A stretch of DNA of 48,917 nucleotides from Deltaproteobacteria bacterium (GCA_016209145.1 JACQWT010000037.1:1-48917), one strand, 5' to 3'. Shown: positions 15,787 through 24,684, numbered from the stretch's first letter. Translations and numbers: made by a program. Notes: generated by a model not told the origin, from the letters alone.

Positions 15787-17054
15787 TTGTGCACCAGCGC
15801 CCGCAGCGCCAGCGCCCCGCCCGCCCACAGCGGCAGCATCAGGCCGATGACCTGCCAGTTGTCCTGGTAGAACCAGGGCAGGACCTTCAGCACCAGTCCC
15901 AGCGCCGCGGCCGCCGCCGCGCCGAGCGTGAGCCAGTACGCCTTGCGCAGGGCGGCCGGACGGTCGAGCGCCACGCCGATGCCGTAGACCGCGAGGGCGA
16001 GGGCCCACGGCGCGCACTGCAAGATGTTCTCGTTGGCGTAGCCGACCTCGTGATCGGTCAGCGTCCAGAGCAGGACGAAACAGGTGCCAAGAAAGCCGAA
16101 GACCAGCCCGAGCAGGGCCACGACCAGCCCGACCAGCACCCGCGCCGCGCGCCGGCCGCGCCGCGCCCGCCCGGCGAGCAGGAGCGCGCCGCCCAGCGCG
16201 CCCCCGGCCAGCATGAACCGGCCCGCCCAGTGCGGCTTGGCCGCGAAGGGCGGGGCCCGGTCGTCCGTGACCAGCGTGCGCTCCAGCGCCACGAGCGGCC
16301 GGGGCTTGCCGTCCGGCCCGGGCACGGTCAGACGGCGCACGCTCTCCTGGAGGTTCTCCGGGATGAAGCCCTCGTCCCACTCGGTGATGGGCCGATCGAT
16401 CAGCCCGGCCGTGGCGAAGTGCAGCAGGACGTACTCGGGAAGCAGGTCCGCGGTAAGACGCAGCATGTGCCCCCGAAAGGTCATGCTCGCCGGCCGGCCC
16501 GCCGTGAGCTGGCGCAGGCGACCACCCAGCACGCCGTCGATGGCATCGCGCACGCGCGTCGAGCAGTTGTCGCGGAAGTAGTCGTAGCGATAATACCGGT
16601 TCTTCGGCTTGAGGTTCTCCTCCAGCCGCTGGTACAGGAGCCAGCGCTGCTCGGGCGTGAGCCGAAGCTGCTGCACCTGCACCGATCGGTTCTCGCTCCG
16701 GTAGTGATGGAGCGTCGCCGGCAGGTTGCTCGCGGAGAGCCAGTACTCGAAGCGGCCCAGGAAGAACTTCGGAATGAGCGAGAGCGAGCCGAAGCTGAAG
16801 GTGCCGAAGTTGTAGACGCGGTCGCGGCCCGTGCGAAGGTCGTGGATCCAGATGGCGTTGTGGCCGAACTTGAAGAACGGATGATCGCCCCGGGCGAGCG
16901 TGAGCAGCCCCACGCTCAGCGTCTCGCCCGGGTGGGGGCGCGCGTGCCGGGTCCCCGGTCCGGGCTCGGCCGGCTGCGCCCGCGCGGACAAGGGAGCCGC
17001 AAGGAGCGCGAGGAGCAACGCGACCGGAGCCAGCCTATGTCTCCCGGTGCACAT
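15783..17054 (-). CDS. DUF4105 / Lnb N-terminal-like periplasmic domain membrane protein
   Basis: A 423-aa protein with a signal peptide (LAPVALLLALLAAPLSARA) and then a DUF4105 domain: LLTLARGDHPFFKFGHNAIW, VYNFGTFSFGS and YDYFRDNCSTRVRDAID, where the DNC Cys and GHN His are probable catalytic residues. The second half has about five hydrophobic helices. The same fold forms the periplasmic part of Lnb, which makes lyso-form lipoproteins in some Gram-positive bacteria. The ATG follows the map stop with no gap. A role in lipoprotein N-terminus processing fits the lipoprotein-rich context but is inference. Confidence 0.75.
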   Translation of the reverse strand: MCTGRHRLAPVALLLALLAAPLSARAQPAEPGPGTRHARPHPGETLSVGLLTLARGDHPFFKFGHNAIWIHDLRTGRDRVYNFGTFSFGSLSLIPKFFLGRFEYWLSASNLPATLHHYRSENRSVQVQQLRLTPEQRWLLYQRLEENLKPKNRYYRYDYFRDNCSTRVRDAIDGVLGGRLRQLTAGRPASMTFRGHMLRLTADLLPEYVLLHFATAGLIDRPITEWDEGFIPENLQESVRRLTVPGPDGKPRPLVALERTLVTDDRAPPFAAKPHWAGRFMLAGGALGGALLLAGRARRGRRAARVLVGLVVALLGLVFGFLGTCFVLLWTLTDHEVGYANENILQCAPWALALAVYGIGVALDRPAALRKAYWLTLGAAAAAALGLVLKVLPWFYQDNWQVIGLMLPLWAGGALALRALVHK

Positions 17055-17852
17055 CTAGTTGAAAACCCTCGGGAAGATTTCACTGTTGGCGAGCGGGCGG
17101 GAACGGCGAGTGAGCACCTCGCAGCCGTTCTTCGTGACGACCACCGTGTGCTCAAACTGGGCCGACAGCGTCCGGTCCTTGGTCACGGCGGTCCAGCGGT
17201 CCTCGAGGATCTCCACGTCGTAGTTGCCCAGGTTGATCATCGGCTCGATCGTGATGCACATGCCCGCGCGCAGGCGCGACAACGTCCCCGGCCTGCCGTA
17301 GTGCGGCACCTGCGGCGCCTCGTGGAAGGCACGCCCGACCCCGTGGCCGACGAAGGCTTTGACCACCGAGCACCCCTGGCTCTCCGCGAACCGCTGGATC
17401 GCCGCCCCGATGTCGCCGATGCGGATCCCCTCGCGCACCTGGCGGATGCCCACCTCCAGGCACTGGCGCGCAACCTCGGTCACGTGCTTGGCGTCCGGCC
17501 CGGGCTCCCCGATGTAGAACGTGGCGGACGTATCTCCGTGATATCCCTGGACAACCGAAGTGATGTCCACGTTGATGATGTCGCCCCGATCGAGCACGCG
17601 CGGCCCGGGAATGCCGTGGCAGACCACCTCGTTGACCGAGGTGCACACGCTGCGCGGAAAGCCGTGGTAGTTGAGCTGCGCCGGACGAGCGCCGCGCCGC
17701 GCCGTGTCCTCGCGCACGAACCGGTCGATCTGCGCGGTAGTCACGCCCGGCCGCAGCATCTCGCCCACCCCGAGCAGCGTCTCGGCTGCCACCTGGCATG
17801 CCTGCCGCATCAAGGCCACCTCGCGGGCGCTCTTGATCGGCACACCGCTCAT
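17055..17852 (-). CDS. map: Methionine aminopeptidase type I
   Basis: A 265-aa enzyme that removes the initiator Met from new proteins. The metal ligands are present: Asp96 and Asp107 (NVDITSVVQGYHGDTSATF), His170 (GHGVGRAFHEAP), Glu203 (TIEPMI) and Glu234 (AQFEHTVVV), plus His79 (VCHGIP). The length is normal. It is not near ribosomal or secY genes, where map commonly sits. Instead it lies with zero-base junctions between a lipoprotein gene and the DUF4105 gene. Confidence 0.96.
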   Translation of the reverse strand: MSGVPIKSAREVALMRQACQVAAETLLGVGEMLRPGVTTAQIDRFVREDTARRGARPAQLNYHGFPRSVCTSVNEVVCHGIPGPRVLDRGDIINVDITSVVQGYHGDTSATFYIGEPGPDAKHVTEVARQCLEVGIRQVREGIRIGDIGAAIQRFAESQGCSVVKAFVGHGVGRAFHEAPQVPHYGRPGTLSRLRAGMCITIEPMINLGNYDVEILEDRWTAVTKDRTLSAQFEHTVVVTKNGCEVLTRRSRPLANSEIFPRVFN

Positions 17853-18443
17853 CTACCGGCCCCGGCCCCCGCGACGGCCCTTCTTGCCCGCCGCCTCCGC
17901 GAGCGCCCGGGCCTGCTCGACCGCCTGGGCGACCTCGCCCGTGTCCGCCGTCAAGTACCAGTGGATCTCCGGGCCCTCGTCGCCCGTGAAGCGCCGAAAG
18001 AAGCCGATCAACGTCATGCCGGAGAGCCTCGCCTCGTTCGCCTGGACGAGCTGGAACGAGGGGTTGCTCTCGGGGATTGACAGCTCGAGGCTCCGGTCCG
18101 GAAGCTTGGCCGGCATGAGGGTTGGCTCGCCCACGAGGATGTTCAGGTGGTAGACGGTGCGCTCGCCCATGCGGTCCGAGGTCACGGTGGCCACCTTCAC
18201 GCGCGCGACGATGTCGCCGTGCTGCGCGCGCGCGCCCAGGTTCTGGTCCACCGCCGGGGACACGCCATCCATCGACAGCCCCACCGCCGCCGGGTGTATG
18301 GTGTCGCCAAAAAGCTGCCGCATCTGGCCTTCCCAGCGCGACGGATCGCCGGCGGGAACGGCCGAACCCACCTCGGCTCCGCCGCAGGCAGGCGCGGCGA
18401 GGCCCACGAGCAGCGTCAGGATGGCGCAAAGGGTTCTCGACAT
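17853..18443 (-). CDS. Predicted lipoprotein of unknown function
   Basis: A 196-aa protein with a lipoprotein-like signal (MSRTLCAILTLLVGLAAPAC). The ATG at 18443 is chosen because it starts this signal. The body is beta-rich (DIVARVKVATVTSDRM, TVYHLNILVGEPTLMP, MTLIGFFRRF, IHWYLTADTGEV) and ends in a helix and a basic tail (GKKGRRGGRGR). It is the first gene of the operon with map and the Lnb-like gene. Nothing shows an enzyme site. Confidence 0.7.
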   Translation of the reverse strand: MSRTLCAILTLLVGLAAPACGGAEVGSAVPAGDPSRWEGQMRQLFGDTIHPAAVGLSMDGVSPAVDQNLGARAQHGDIVARVKVATVTSDRMGERTVYHLNILVGEPTLMPAKLPDRSLELSIPESNPSFQLVQANEARLSGMTLIGFFRRFTGDEGPEIHWYLTADTGEVAQAVEQARALAEAAGKKGRRGGRGR

Positions 18444-18616
18444 GGTATTTGCCCACTGTGCGCGGGAAGCCTCGGGCCCGGCGCTGGATGCTGCATCCAG
18501 GGAAGAGCGCGCCCCGTGGCGGGGCCCCGCGCGGCCGGATTCCATCGATCTCGCTTCTGTCTCGTCAAACAGTTGCATGCCCACCAGCCGCTTGTGGCAC
18601 CTGCTGGAGGAAGAAA
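18444..18616. promoter_or_regulatory. Divergent intergenic region
   Basis: These 173 bp separate two divergent genes and must hold both promoters. A strong ribosome site, GGAGGAAG, lies 3 bases before the ATG region of the rightward gene. No clear operator repeat was seen. Confidence 0.4.
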
Positions 18617-19387
18617 ATGCGTAAGCTCTCGTTGTTCCTCGCCCTCGCCCTGGGTCTGTTCGCGCTGACCCCAAGCCCCTACCTACAGGCAAAGCCCAAG
18701 CCGCGCAAGACGGAGGTGGCGGCCGAGCCGGCCAAGATCGAGACGCCGGTGGCCATCAGCCCCGCGGCCCTGCGCTGGAGCATGAAATCCCAAGAGGTCT
18801 ACGACGTCTACGGCGCGGACATCGATGAGGACTACCTGCAGAAGCGCCAGGAGGCGCAGCCGGGCGTGCAGACCAAGGAGCTCGAAAACGAGATCCAGGA
18901 GGTCAAGTTCGCGTTCTGGCAGAGCCGCATGTCCTTCGGCGACACGGCGACCAAGTACGACGGCACGAAGCTGCGGCCCGAGTACAGCTACCGCAACGGC
19001 GAGATGCTCATGAGCATCGTACGCCAAGGCAAGACGCGCTACCTGTTCTTCATCAAGGACCGGCTCTGGAAGATCATCGACGTCTACAAGCTCGGCGAGA
19101 AGTCCAAGTTCGGCCCGGACTACAAGACCGCCATCGACAAGCTCACCAAGCTCATGGTGGTGCCGGGGCGCGCGCGCAAGGCGGATCCGAAGAAGGAGCC
19201 GCCCAACGACGAGGCGGACTGGGCCGACGGCAAGACGCACGTGCGCGCCGCCGACTGGGGCACAGAGCTCGCCGTGGTCTACGAGCACATCGAAACCGTG
19301 GGCAGGCTCGCCCAACTGCGCACGGCCAAGCAGGATCTCGAAGAGAACGAGATTACCCCAAGCACGAAGGACTACATCCGGCCGTAG
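18617..19387 (+). CDS. Exported protein of unknown function
   Basis: A 256-aa protein with a clean signal peptide (RKLSLFLALALGLFALTPSP) after a strong GGAGGAAG ribosome site. The body is highly charged and mixed helix/strand (SMKSQEVYDVYGADIDED, then VKFAFWQSRMSFGDTATKYD, YLFFIKDRLWKIIDVYKLG). It has no cysteines apart from those in the signal region and no recognised motif. It looks periplasmic and ends 21 bp from a convergent Nfu gene. Confidence 0.7.
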   Translation: MRKLSLFLALALGLFALTPSPYLQAKPKPRKTEVAAEPAKIETPVAISPAALRWSMKSQEVYDVYGADIDEDYLQKRQEAQPGVQTKELENEIQEVKFAFWQSRMSFGDTATKYDGTKLRPEYSYRNGEMLMSIVRQGKTRYLFFIKDRLWKIIDVYKLGEKSKFGPDYKTAIDKLTKLMVVPGRARKADPKKEPPNDEADWADGKTHVRAADWGTELAVVYEHIETVGRLAQLRTAKQDLEENEITPSTKDYIRP

Positions 19388-19408
19388 CCTTCCGGCCCCC
19401 TCCCTGGC

Positions 19409-19684
19409 TCAGCGTTTGGCCTCTACGCGGGTGGCACCCACCGGCGGCCTGGGGCCCGTCGTGACGCGTACGCGCGCGCCGGGCAGGAGCTTGCGCACGG
19501 CTGGCTCGATCACCGCGCACGTGGTGATCGAGATCCCGGGACAGCCGGAGCACGCCCCCGTCAAGTGGAGCACGACCTCGTCCTCGCCGAGCGAGACCAC
19601 GTGAACCTCGCCGCCGTCGGATTCGACGAGCGGAGCTATCACCGTGGAGAGCAGTTCCATCAGCGCGTCGTGCGGCTTGCCCAT
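19409..19684 (-). CDS. NifU C-terminal (Nfu)-type Fe-S scaffold protein
   Basis: A 91-aa single-domain Nfu protein that carries or transfers Fe-S clusters. It has the family pattern LVESDGGEVHVVSL, VVLHLTGACSGCPG with the cluster-binding CxxC at about 45-48, and the final strand VRVTT. The usual length for stand-alone Nfu is 75-100 aa. It might serve polyferredoxin-type proteins such as the one at 39009, but no link is shown. Confidence 0.9.
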   Translation of the reverse strand: MGKPHDALMELLSTVIAPLVESDGGEVHVVSLGEDEVVLHLTGACSGCPGISITTCAVIEPAVRKLLPGARVRVTTGPRPPVGATRVEAKR

Positions 19685-19723
19685 GTCCTGGGAACGGGGA
19701 GCTTAGCGCGCGCCCCGCCCCCG

Positions 19724-20584
19724 CTACAACTCCGACAGCAGCACGGCAAGGGCGGCGTCGTCGCCGAGCGGCTTGCAGGCCCGGGCCTCGAGGGCGAAGG
19801 AACGGCCCTCGATCTCCAGGGTGGTGCGGAAGGGACCGGCCTTGACCTTGGCGGCGAGATCGAGCTTGGTCACGGCCTCCGCGTTGACGTCCGGCGTGAC
19901 CGGGGCGCCATAGGCTTGGCCGCCCTTGACCACGAAGACGTAGGTCAAGGCGATGGCCTTGGCCTTCTGCTCCTCGCCTAGCTTGCGGATGAGCTCGGCG
20001 CGCGCATCCTCTTCCAGGTAGTAGGCGTACTTGCGCAGCGACCAGCCCGTGACGAAGCCGCCGAGCAGCTTGCCCTCCTTGCCCTTCACCGGGTGGCCCA
20101 CGACCCACTGGTGGTCGGCTCCCTTGTTCACGCCACGCAGCCCTTCCATGTAGCCCCAGGCTTCCAGCAGCCCGGCGCCCGGCTCGGAGAGCTTCTTCAT
20201 CGCCGGGATGGCTTGCGTCAGCGATTTGCCTGCGGGCAGGTCGGGATCCTCCTCGCTGCGCAGGACCGTCCCGGACGAGTCCACGAAGAGGAAGAAGGTG
20301 CTCTTGGCAAAGGCCAGGTCCTTGACCGCCGCCCGCGCCGCCTGGATGGCGCGCTGCAGGCCGGCCGGATCGGCGCCCGGATCGTCGCCGAGCCGCTTGC
20401 CGAGCTCCTCGGCTCCCTTCGGCAGGCCGCCACGGACCTGTCCCACGTCTCGCTCGACCAGCGGCGGCAGCCGCTCGACCGCGGCCGATGCCTTCTGCTG
20501 GGCGAGCCGCCCCTTGTCCTCGCAGGCGCCGAGCAGCGCACAGAGCACGAGCAACGGTGTTATCAGGCGAGCCTTCGACAGCAC
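19724..20584 (-). CDS. Lipoprotein with possible sensor (Cache-like) domain
   Basis: A 286-aa lipoprotein. Starting at GTG 20584 gives SKARLITPLLVLCALLGAC, a good lipobox. A helical part of about 70 aa (LPPLVERDVGQVRGGLPKGA) precedes an alpha/beta domain with FAKSTFFLFVDSSGTVLRSE, LLEAWGYMEGLRGV and KLLGGFVTGWSLRKYAYYLE, which resembles single Cache sensor domains. The last third is another beta-rich region. No signalling output domain is present, so it may bind a ligand or partner at the membrane. Confidence 0.6.
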   Translation of the reverse strand: MLSKARLITPLLVLCALLGACEDKGRLAQQKASAAVERLPPLVERDVGQVRGGLPKGAEELGKRLGDDPGADPAGLQRAIQAARAAVKDLAFAKSTFFLFVDSSGTVLRSEEDPDLPAGKSLTQAIPAMKKLSEPGAGLLEAWGYMEGLRGVNKGADHQWVVGHPVKGKEGKLLGGFVTGWSLRKYAYYLEEDARAELIRKLGEEQKAKAIALTYVFVVKGGQAYGAPVTPDVNAEAVTKLDLAAKVKAGPFRTTLEIEGRSFALEARACKPLGDDAALAVLLSEL

Positions 20585-20696
20585 TTGATCTGCCCCTTCG
20601 ACAGTGGGTTGACACCTCTCTCCCGCGCGGGGAGGCGCCCGGAGCTTCGAGCATTCCCGCGCCGATGTCGAGCCCGTTTGTCGTCCTGTCTCGCCG

Positions 20697-21797
20697 CTAC
20701 CACGCCTCCGGCGAGACGAAGACGACCTCGACCCGCTCGTTGCGGCCTCGATAGGGGCCGGCGGGATCGAGCACCGGGGCAACGGTGCCTGCCACCTCGA
20801 TCTCGGCCGGCCCCGCGCCGAGCGCGGCGGCGAGCGCCGCGCCCCTGCGTTCCCAGCGCGCACGCTCCGAGCCCCGGGGCTCGGCCGCCTGGTGCACGAC
20901 GACCAGCATCGGGAAATCGCGGTGATCGCGGCCGAAGGTCGCCAGGCGGCCCAGCTCGGCACGGCCGGTCGCGCTCAGGCCGTCGCCCTCGAACACGCCC
21001 CGCAAGGTGACGACGATGCCGCGGTCATCGCGGCGGGGCGCGCCGGCGCCCTGGTCGGAGAGCGCGGCGAGCAGCACGTCCCCGCGGCCGGGCGCCCGGC
21101 CGACCTGCTCAGCGCCTCGGCGTACCAGGGTCAGCGCCCGCAGGCAGCCCGCGCGCGCGCGCACGGCCTCGTCCACCGCAGGCGCAGCAACCCCATCGAG
21201 CCGCGCCAGTTCCTCCCTGGCTTGAGCCAGCTCGGCGGGCGGCGAGCCGGCATCCGGGGCCGGTCGCGAACGCACGAGCAGCGCGGCCGCGCTGCACAGC
21301 AAGCTCGCCTGGAGGCGCAGCGCAGCCACGGCCTCGGCCCGCAGGCGCCCGTCCGCGGCGCTCGGCGGCTCGAGGACGGCGCGGGCGGCCGCGCGCCGCT
21401 GCTCCAGGGCCGCGATGTCCGCGGCAAGGCGCTGCTCCTGTGCCTCCAGAGCGCCGAGGTCGCGCTCGGCCTGCTGTGCGTCGTGCTCGACCGCGACGCG
21501 CACCTCCTCGGCCCGGGCAACCCGGGAAAGCGCGACGGCCTGGTCGTAGGCGGCCAGCGCGCGCTCGCCCAGGATCTGAGCGCCGGCGAAGTCGCCGGCC
21601 TCGAGCGCCGCTTTCGCGGCAGCGCGGAGCCGGTCGGCGTGGCGATACGCCGTGGGCGCGAGCCTGCTCGCCTCCCGCAGCGCCATGCTCTCCCGCACCT
21701 GCTCCACCTCGCGGAGCACGTCCGGCGGCGGGATGGGCGCGCAGCCGGCAACGGCCGCAGCGAGCAGCAGCTCCCCCAGGGTCCGGGCGGGGCTCAT
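20697..21797 (-). CDS. Coiled-coil lipoprotein with OmpA-like C-terminus
   Basis: A 366-aa lipoprotein (signal LGELLLAAAVAGC). Its long middle is Ala/Glu/Arg-rich coiled coil (VEHDAQQAERDLGALEAQEQ). The C-terminal 110 aa resemble OmpA-like peptidoglycan-binding domains: LRGVFEGDGLSATGRAELGR, FPMLVVVHQAAE and the end RNERVEVVFVS. The ATG overlaps the stop of the upstream gene (ATGA). It probably tethers the outer membrane to the wall together with that partner. Confidence 0.68.
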   Translation of the reverse strand: MSPARTLGELLLAAAVAGCAPIPPPDVLREVEQVRESMALREASRLAPTAYRHADRLRAAAKAALEAGDFAGAQILGERALAAYDQAVALSRVARAEEVRVAVEHDAQQAERDLGALEAQEQRLAADIAALEQRRAAARAVLEPPSAADGRLRAEAVAALRLQASLLCSAAALLVRSRPAPDAGSPPAELAQAREELARLDGVAAPAVDEAVRARAGCLRALTLVRRGAEQVGRAPGRGDVLLAALSDQGAGAPRRDDRGIVVTLRGVFEGDGLSATGRAELGRLATFGRDHRDFPMLVVVHQAAEPRGSERARWERRGAALAAALGAGPAEIEVAGTVAPVLDPAGPYRGRNERVEVVFVSPEAW

Positions 21798-22414
21798 TTC
21801 GCCCTCCCGGGCGCGCCGCCCGCCGGCTTCGCTCCGCCGGGCTTGGCGGGGACGTCCCGGCCCGCGGCAGGCGGGGAGCCCGGGCGCGCCGGGGCCGCGC
21901 CCTCGGCAGCCCGCTCGGTCTGCTCGACCTGGGCCTCCAGCCGGCCCCGCCGCGCCTGCTGCTCGGCGCACAGCGCGCGCGCCCGCTCCAGTTGGGTGGC
22001 GAGCTCGCGGCCCCGGGCGGCAAGACGCTCGGCCTCGGCCTCGGCGCGCGCGGCGCGCACCACCGCGCGGGCGGCCTCGACCCAATCCGAGGCGAGATCG
22101 AGCAGCATGCGCCCGTGCTGTGCATCACCGGCGGCGAGCGCCCCGCGCGCCCGACCGAGGGCCTGGCTCGCGCGGCCCAGGGGCTGCGCCACCAGGCTCG
22201 TCCCGAATCCGGCCTGGCGGGCGGAGCGCCGGACCTCTGCGATGGCTTCCCGGGCGCCCGGCATGCCGCCGCCGCCAGCCGATCCGGTCGCGGCGTGCGC
22301 CGCGGGCAGCAGCGCCGTGGTTCCAGCCGCAACCAAGGCCGCGGCCAGCACGGCGCGGGCGGCCGAGCTGCGCCGGGGCGAGGGCACGGTCATCCCTGAA
22401 GCCCTAGCAGCCAT
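21794..22414 (-). CDS. Exported coiled-coil protein, partner of the OmpA-like lipoprotein
   Basis: A 206-aa Ala-rich protein with a signal peptide (AARAVLAAALVAAGTTALLP) and then helices rich in Ala, Arg and Glu (AEVRRSARQAGFGTSLVAQ, RARGALAAGDAQHGRMLLDL), ending in a Pro/Gly/Lys tail. It may belong near the DUF4398-type helical proteins, but this is uncertain. Start 22414 and ATG 22393 are both possible. It is translationally coupled to the next gene. Confidence 0.6.
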   Translation of the reverse strand: MAARASGMTVPSPRRSSAARAVLAAALVAAGTTALLPAAHAATGSAGGGGMPGAREAIAEVRRSARQAGFGTSLVAQPLGRASQALGRARGALAAGDAQHGRMLLDLASDWVEAARAVVRAARAEAEAERLAARGRELATQLERARALCAEQQARRGRLEAQVEQTERAAEGAAPARPGSPPAAGRDVPAKPGGAKPAGGAPGRAK

Positions 22415-22506
22415 GACTCCCCGCTACCAGCAACCAGAATTTTCGGCAATCGGTCCCGCTTGGGTACGATATGCACGGCCGCAGTCCGCGCCGGGAGCGG
22501 TCCCTC

Positions 22507-24204
22507 ATGCCGACGACGGAGCCCCAGGCTACTTTGACTCAGCTCTTCCGGGTCGCCTCGAGCGCCGAGACGACCTCGAGCGCACGGCTGTCGCTGGGCG
22601 ACGGACCGCACGGTGACGGCCTGCCCGTGGAAGGCGACATGGTGGGCGGGCACTACCTGCTCGGCCGGCTGCTCGGCCAGGGGCGATTCGGCCGCGTGCA
22701 CGTGGCCACGCGCACCGACGTGCCGGAGCATCGCGTAGCGCTCAAGGTCATGGCGCGGGTGGTCTACGCCGGCCGCAACGTCGAGCGCGAGCTGGTGATG
22801 CTGGCCGCCTCCAGCCACCCCAACATCGTGCAGCTCAAGGACCACGGCGTGACCGAGGACTACGTCTGGCTCACCATGCCGCTGTACCGGGGCGAAACCT
22901 TGGCCGACCGCCTCGGGCGAGGCACGCTCGGCCTGCGCGAGGCCCACGAGATCTTCGTGCCTGTGGCCCGCGCGGTCGAGGCGCTGCACGCCGCGGGGCT
23001 ACGCCACCAGGACATCAAGCCCGAGAACCTCTTCCTCGCCGAGCTCGCCGGCCACGTGCACCCCATGCTCCGCGATCTGGGCGTGGCCGTGGAGCTCGGC
23101 TCGACCTTCGTCGCGGGCACCGCCCTGTACGGCGCGCCCGAGCAGATCCTGGCGCTCTCCGGGATCCCGGGAGCGATCCCCCTGACGGAGAGGATGGACA
23201 CCTACGGCCTGGCGACGACCCTGCTGCGCGCGCTCGTGGGCCCGGAGGCGTTTCCCGGCGAGAACGCCGGCACGCAGGGCGAGCTCGCCCGGGCCTGGCA
23301 GGAGCGGGAGACGGAGCCGCTCGCGGCCGTTGCGCTGCCCGAGCTGACGGGCCGGCCGCGCGAGCTGCTGCAAGAGGTGCTGCGGCGCTGGCTCGCGCAC
23401 GGGCCCGAGGAGCGCGCCACGATGGCCGAGCTCGCGGCCGACCTCGACGTGCTGCTGGAGCAGGAGCGCGAGGCCGAGGCCGTGTTCCATGCGCGCCTCG
23501 TACGGCAGAAGGCATCGCTGCAGCGCGTGCGCCTGGCCGCGGCCGCATTGCTGCTCTGCGGCCTGGGCGTTGCCGCCTTCGGCTACTCCAAGCGCGAAAC
23601 CTGGCGCCTGGCGGGCGAGCTGGAGCGGGCCCGCGCCCTGGGCGCCGCCTCCTTCGACCAGCTCGACACCTGCGTGGCCGCACACGAGCTCGCCCGCCTC
23701 GAGGGGCGCCGCTGCGCCGAGGGCCGGCGGGCCGAGGTGGCGAAGCTCTCCGCCACCCTGAGCTCGGCAACCGGCGCGGCGGCGGCACAGCGGCACGCGC
23801 TGGAGCAGCGCCTCGCCACGGCAGCCGCCGGCCTGCGCGAGTGCGAGAAGGGCGCCAAGGTGGCGGCCGAGGCCGCCGGCGTCGAGGCCGAGCGGCAGCG
23901 CGCCCAGTGGGACGGCGAGCGCCGGAGCTGGCAGGCCGAGCGCACGGGGCTGGAGGGCGAACGCGACGAACAGCGCCGCGCCGCCGGCAGCTTGCAGGCA
24001 TCTCTCGATCGCGCCGGCGTGGCGCGTGACGAATGCCGCGCGGATCTGGCCCAGTGCGTCGAGGATCGCGACGCGTGCACGGCGGCGCCCGCAGCGGCGA
24101 AGGGGGTTGCCGCCGCGCCGGCCTCGGCCGGGGCACCGGCGCCCGCGCCGGACGGCCCGGCGTCTCCGGGTGCACCGGCGGCGGCGGCGGGGCCGCAGAG
24201 GTAG
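22507..24204 (+). CDS. Transmembrane Ser/Thr protein kinase, non-RD type, with coiled-coil outer domain
   Basis: A 565-aa Hanks-type kinase. Kinase landmarks: Gly loop GQGRFGRVHVA, Lys80 (VALKVM), Glu in VERELVML, catalytic Asp169 in HQDIKPEN, and DLG at 190-192 in place of DFG. The HRD arginine is replaced by Gln, making it a non-RD kinase. After the kinase comes one membrane helix (LAAAALLLCGLGVAAFGY, about 343-360) and a 200-aa Ala/Glu/Arg coiled-coil outer region with a Pro/Ala tail. ATG 22507 has GGGAG upstream. The target is unknown. Confidence 0.88.
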   Translation: MPTTEPQATLTQLFRVASSAETTSSARLSLGDGPHGDGLPVEGDMVGGHYLLGRLLGQGRFGRVHVATRTDVPEHRVALKVMARVVYAGRNVERELVMLAASSHPNIVQLKDHGVTEDYVWLTMPLYRGETLADRLGRGTLGLREAHEIFVPVARAVEALHAAGLRHQDIKPENLFLAELAGHVHPMLRDLGVAVELGSTFVAGTALYGAPEQILALSGIPGAIPLTERMDTYGLATTLLRALVGPEAFPGENAGTQGELARAWQERETEPLAAVALPELTGRPRELLQEVLRRWLAHGPEERATMAELAADLDVLLEQEREAEAVFHARLVRQKASLQRVRLAAAALLLCGLGVAAFGYSKRETWRLAGELERARALGAASFDQLDTCVAAHELARLEGRRCAEGRRAEVAKLSATLSSATGAAAAQRHALEQRLATAAAGLRECEKGAKVAAEAAGVEAERQRAQWDGERRSWQAERTGLEGERDEQRRAAGSLQASLDRAGVARDECRADLAQCVEDRDACTAAPAAAKGVAAAPASAGAPAPAPDGPASPGAPAAAAGPQR

Positions 24205-24223
24205 GAGCGGCGGCTGCCGCTAC

Positions 24224-24264
24224 GTAGGCGTTCGCGCCCCCTGCCGGACGGCTCGTCAGGCGGC
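24224..24264 (-). repeat. Terminal fragment of the dispersed repeat
   Basis: GTAGGCGTTCGCGCCCCCTG at 24224-24243 and CGGACGGCTCGTCAGGCGGC at 24245-24264 match one end of the complete element (reverse complement of 41778-41818) with few changes. Only the terminus and subterminal block remain. It lies between convergent genes and supplies the stop codon of the gene at 24256. Confidence 0.7.
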
Positions 24265-24513
24265 GACCACCTCGATTTGCGGAACCTGCGGCGTGGGGGT
24301 CTTCATCCGGATGATGACGACCGGGAAGCCGGAGCCCCTGGCCGACTCCACGGCCTTCATGTTCTCCGCCGCCAGCTCGGGGGCGTCATCCGGCACGAAC
24401 ACAAGGGTCGCCTCGGCCGGGATCTGCTCGAGGACCGACGGGTTCTCGAACACGTATCGCATCCACTCGGCGTGGAGATCCAGGTTCCTTCTTACCACCT
24501 CGTCCGCGGTCAT
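24256..24513 (-). CDS. DUF5647-family small protein
   Basis: An 85-aa protein resembling DUF5647: RRNLDLHAEWMRYVFENP, then IPAEATLVFVPDDAPELAAE and a final strand FPVVIIRM. The family is small, cytoplasmic and uncharacterised. ATG 24513 begins where family similarity begins; a GTG at 24543 is possible. The stop and last three codons fall within the repeat fragment at 24224-24264, so the insertion may have altered the C-terminus. Confidence 0.65.
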   Translation of the reverse strand: MTADEVVRRNLDLHAEWMRYVFENPSVLEQIPAEATLVFVPDDAPELAAENMKAVESARGSGFPVVIIRMKTPTPQVPQIEVVAA

Positions 24514-24684
24514 GGTGGCCAAGCCGTTCGGCTGCTCTTGCACGAAAGCTAGCGCGGAAGGCCGTCTCGGGCAACGCGCTCCGTCGCGTCATCCTTTGCG
24601 TCGGGTCGCCGCGGCACCCGAAGCCAGTGCTCGGGGCCAAGGACATTCAGGCCCGGATTTCGCGCGCTGGCGGCGGTGACATCG

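Noticed and set aside
15789..18080. A 763-codon plus-strand open frame
   Set aside because: It runs opposite the map, DUF4105 and lipoprotein genes, all with clear motifs; it has none.
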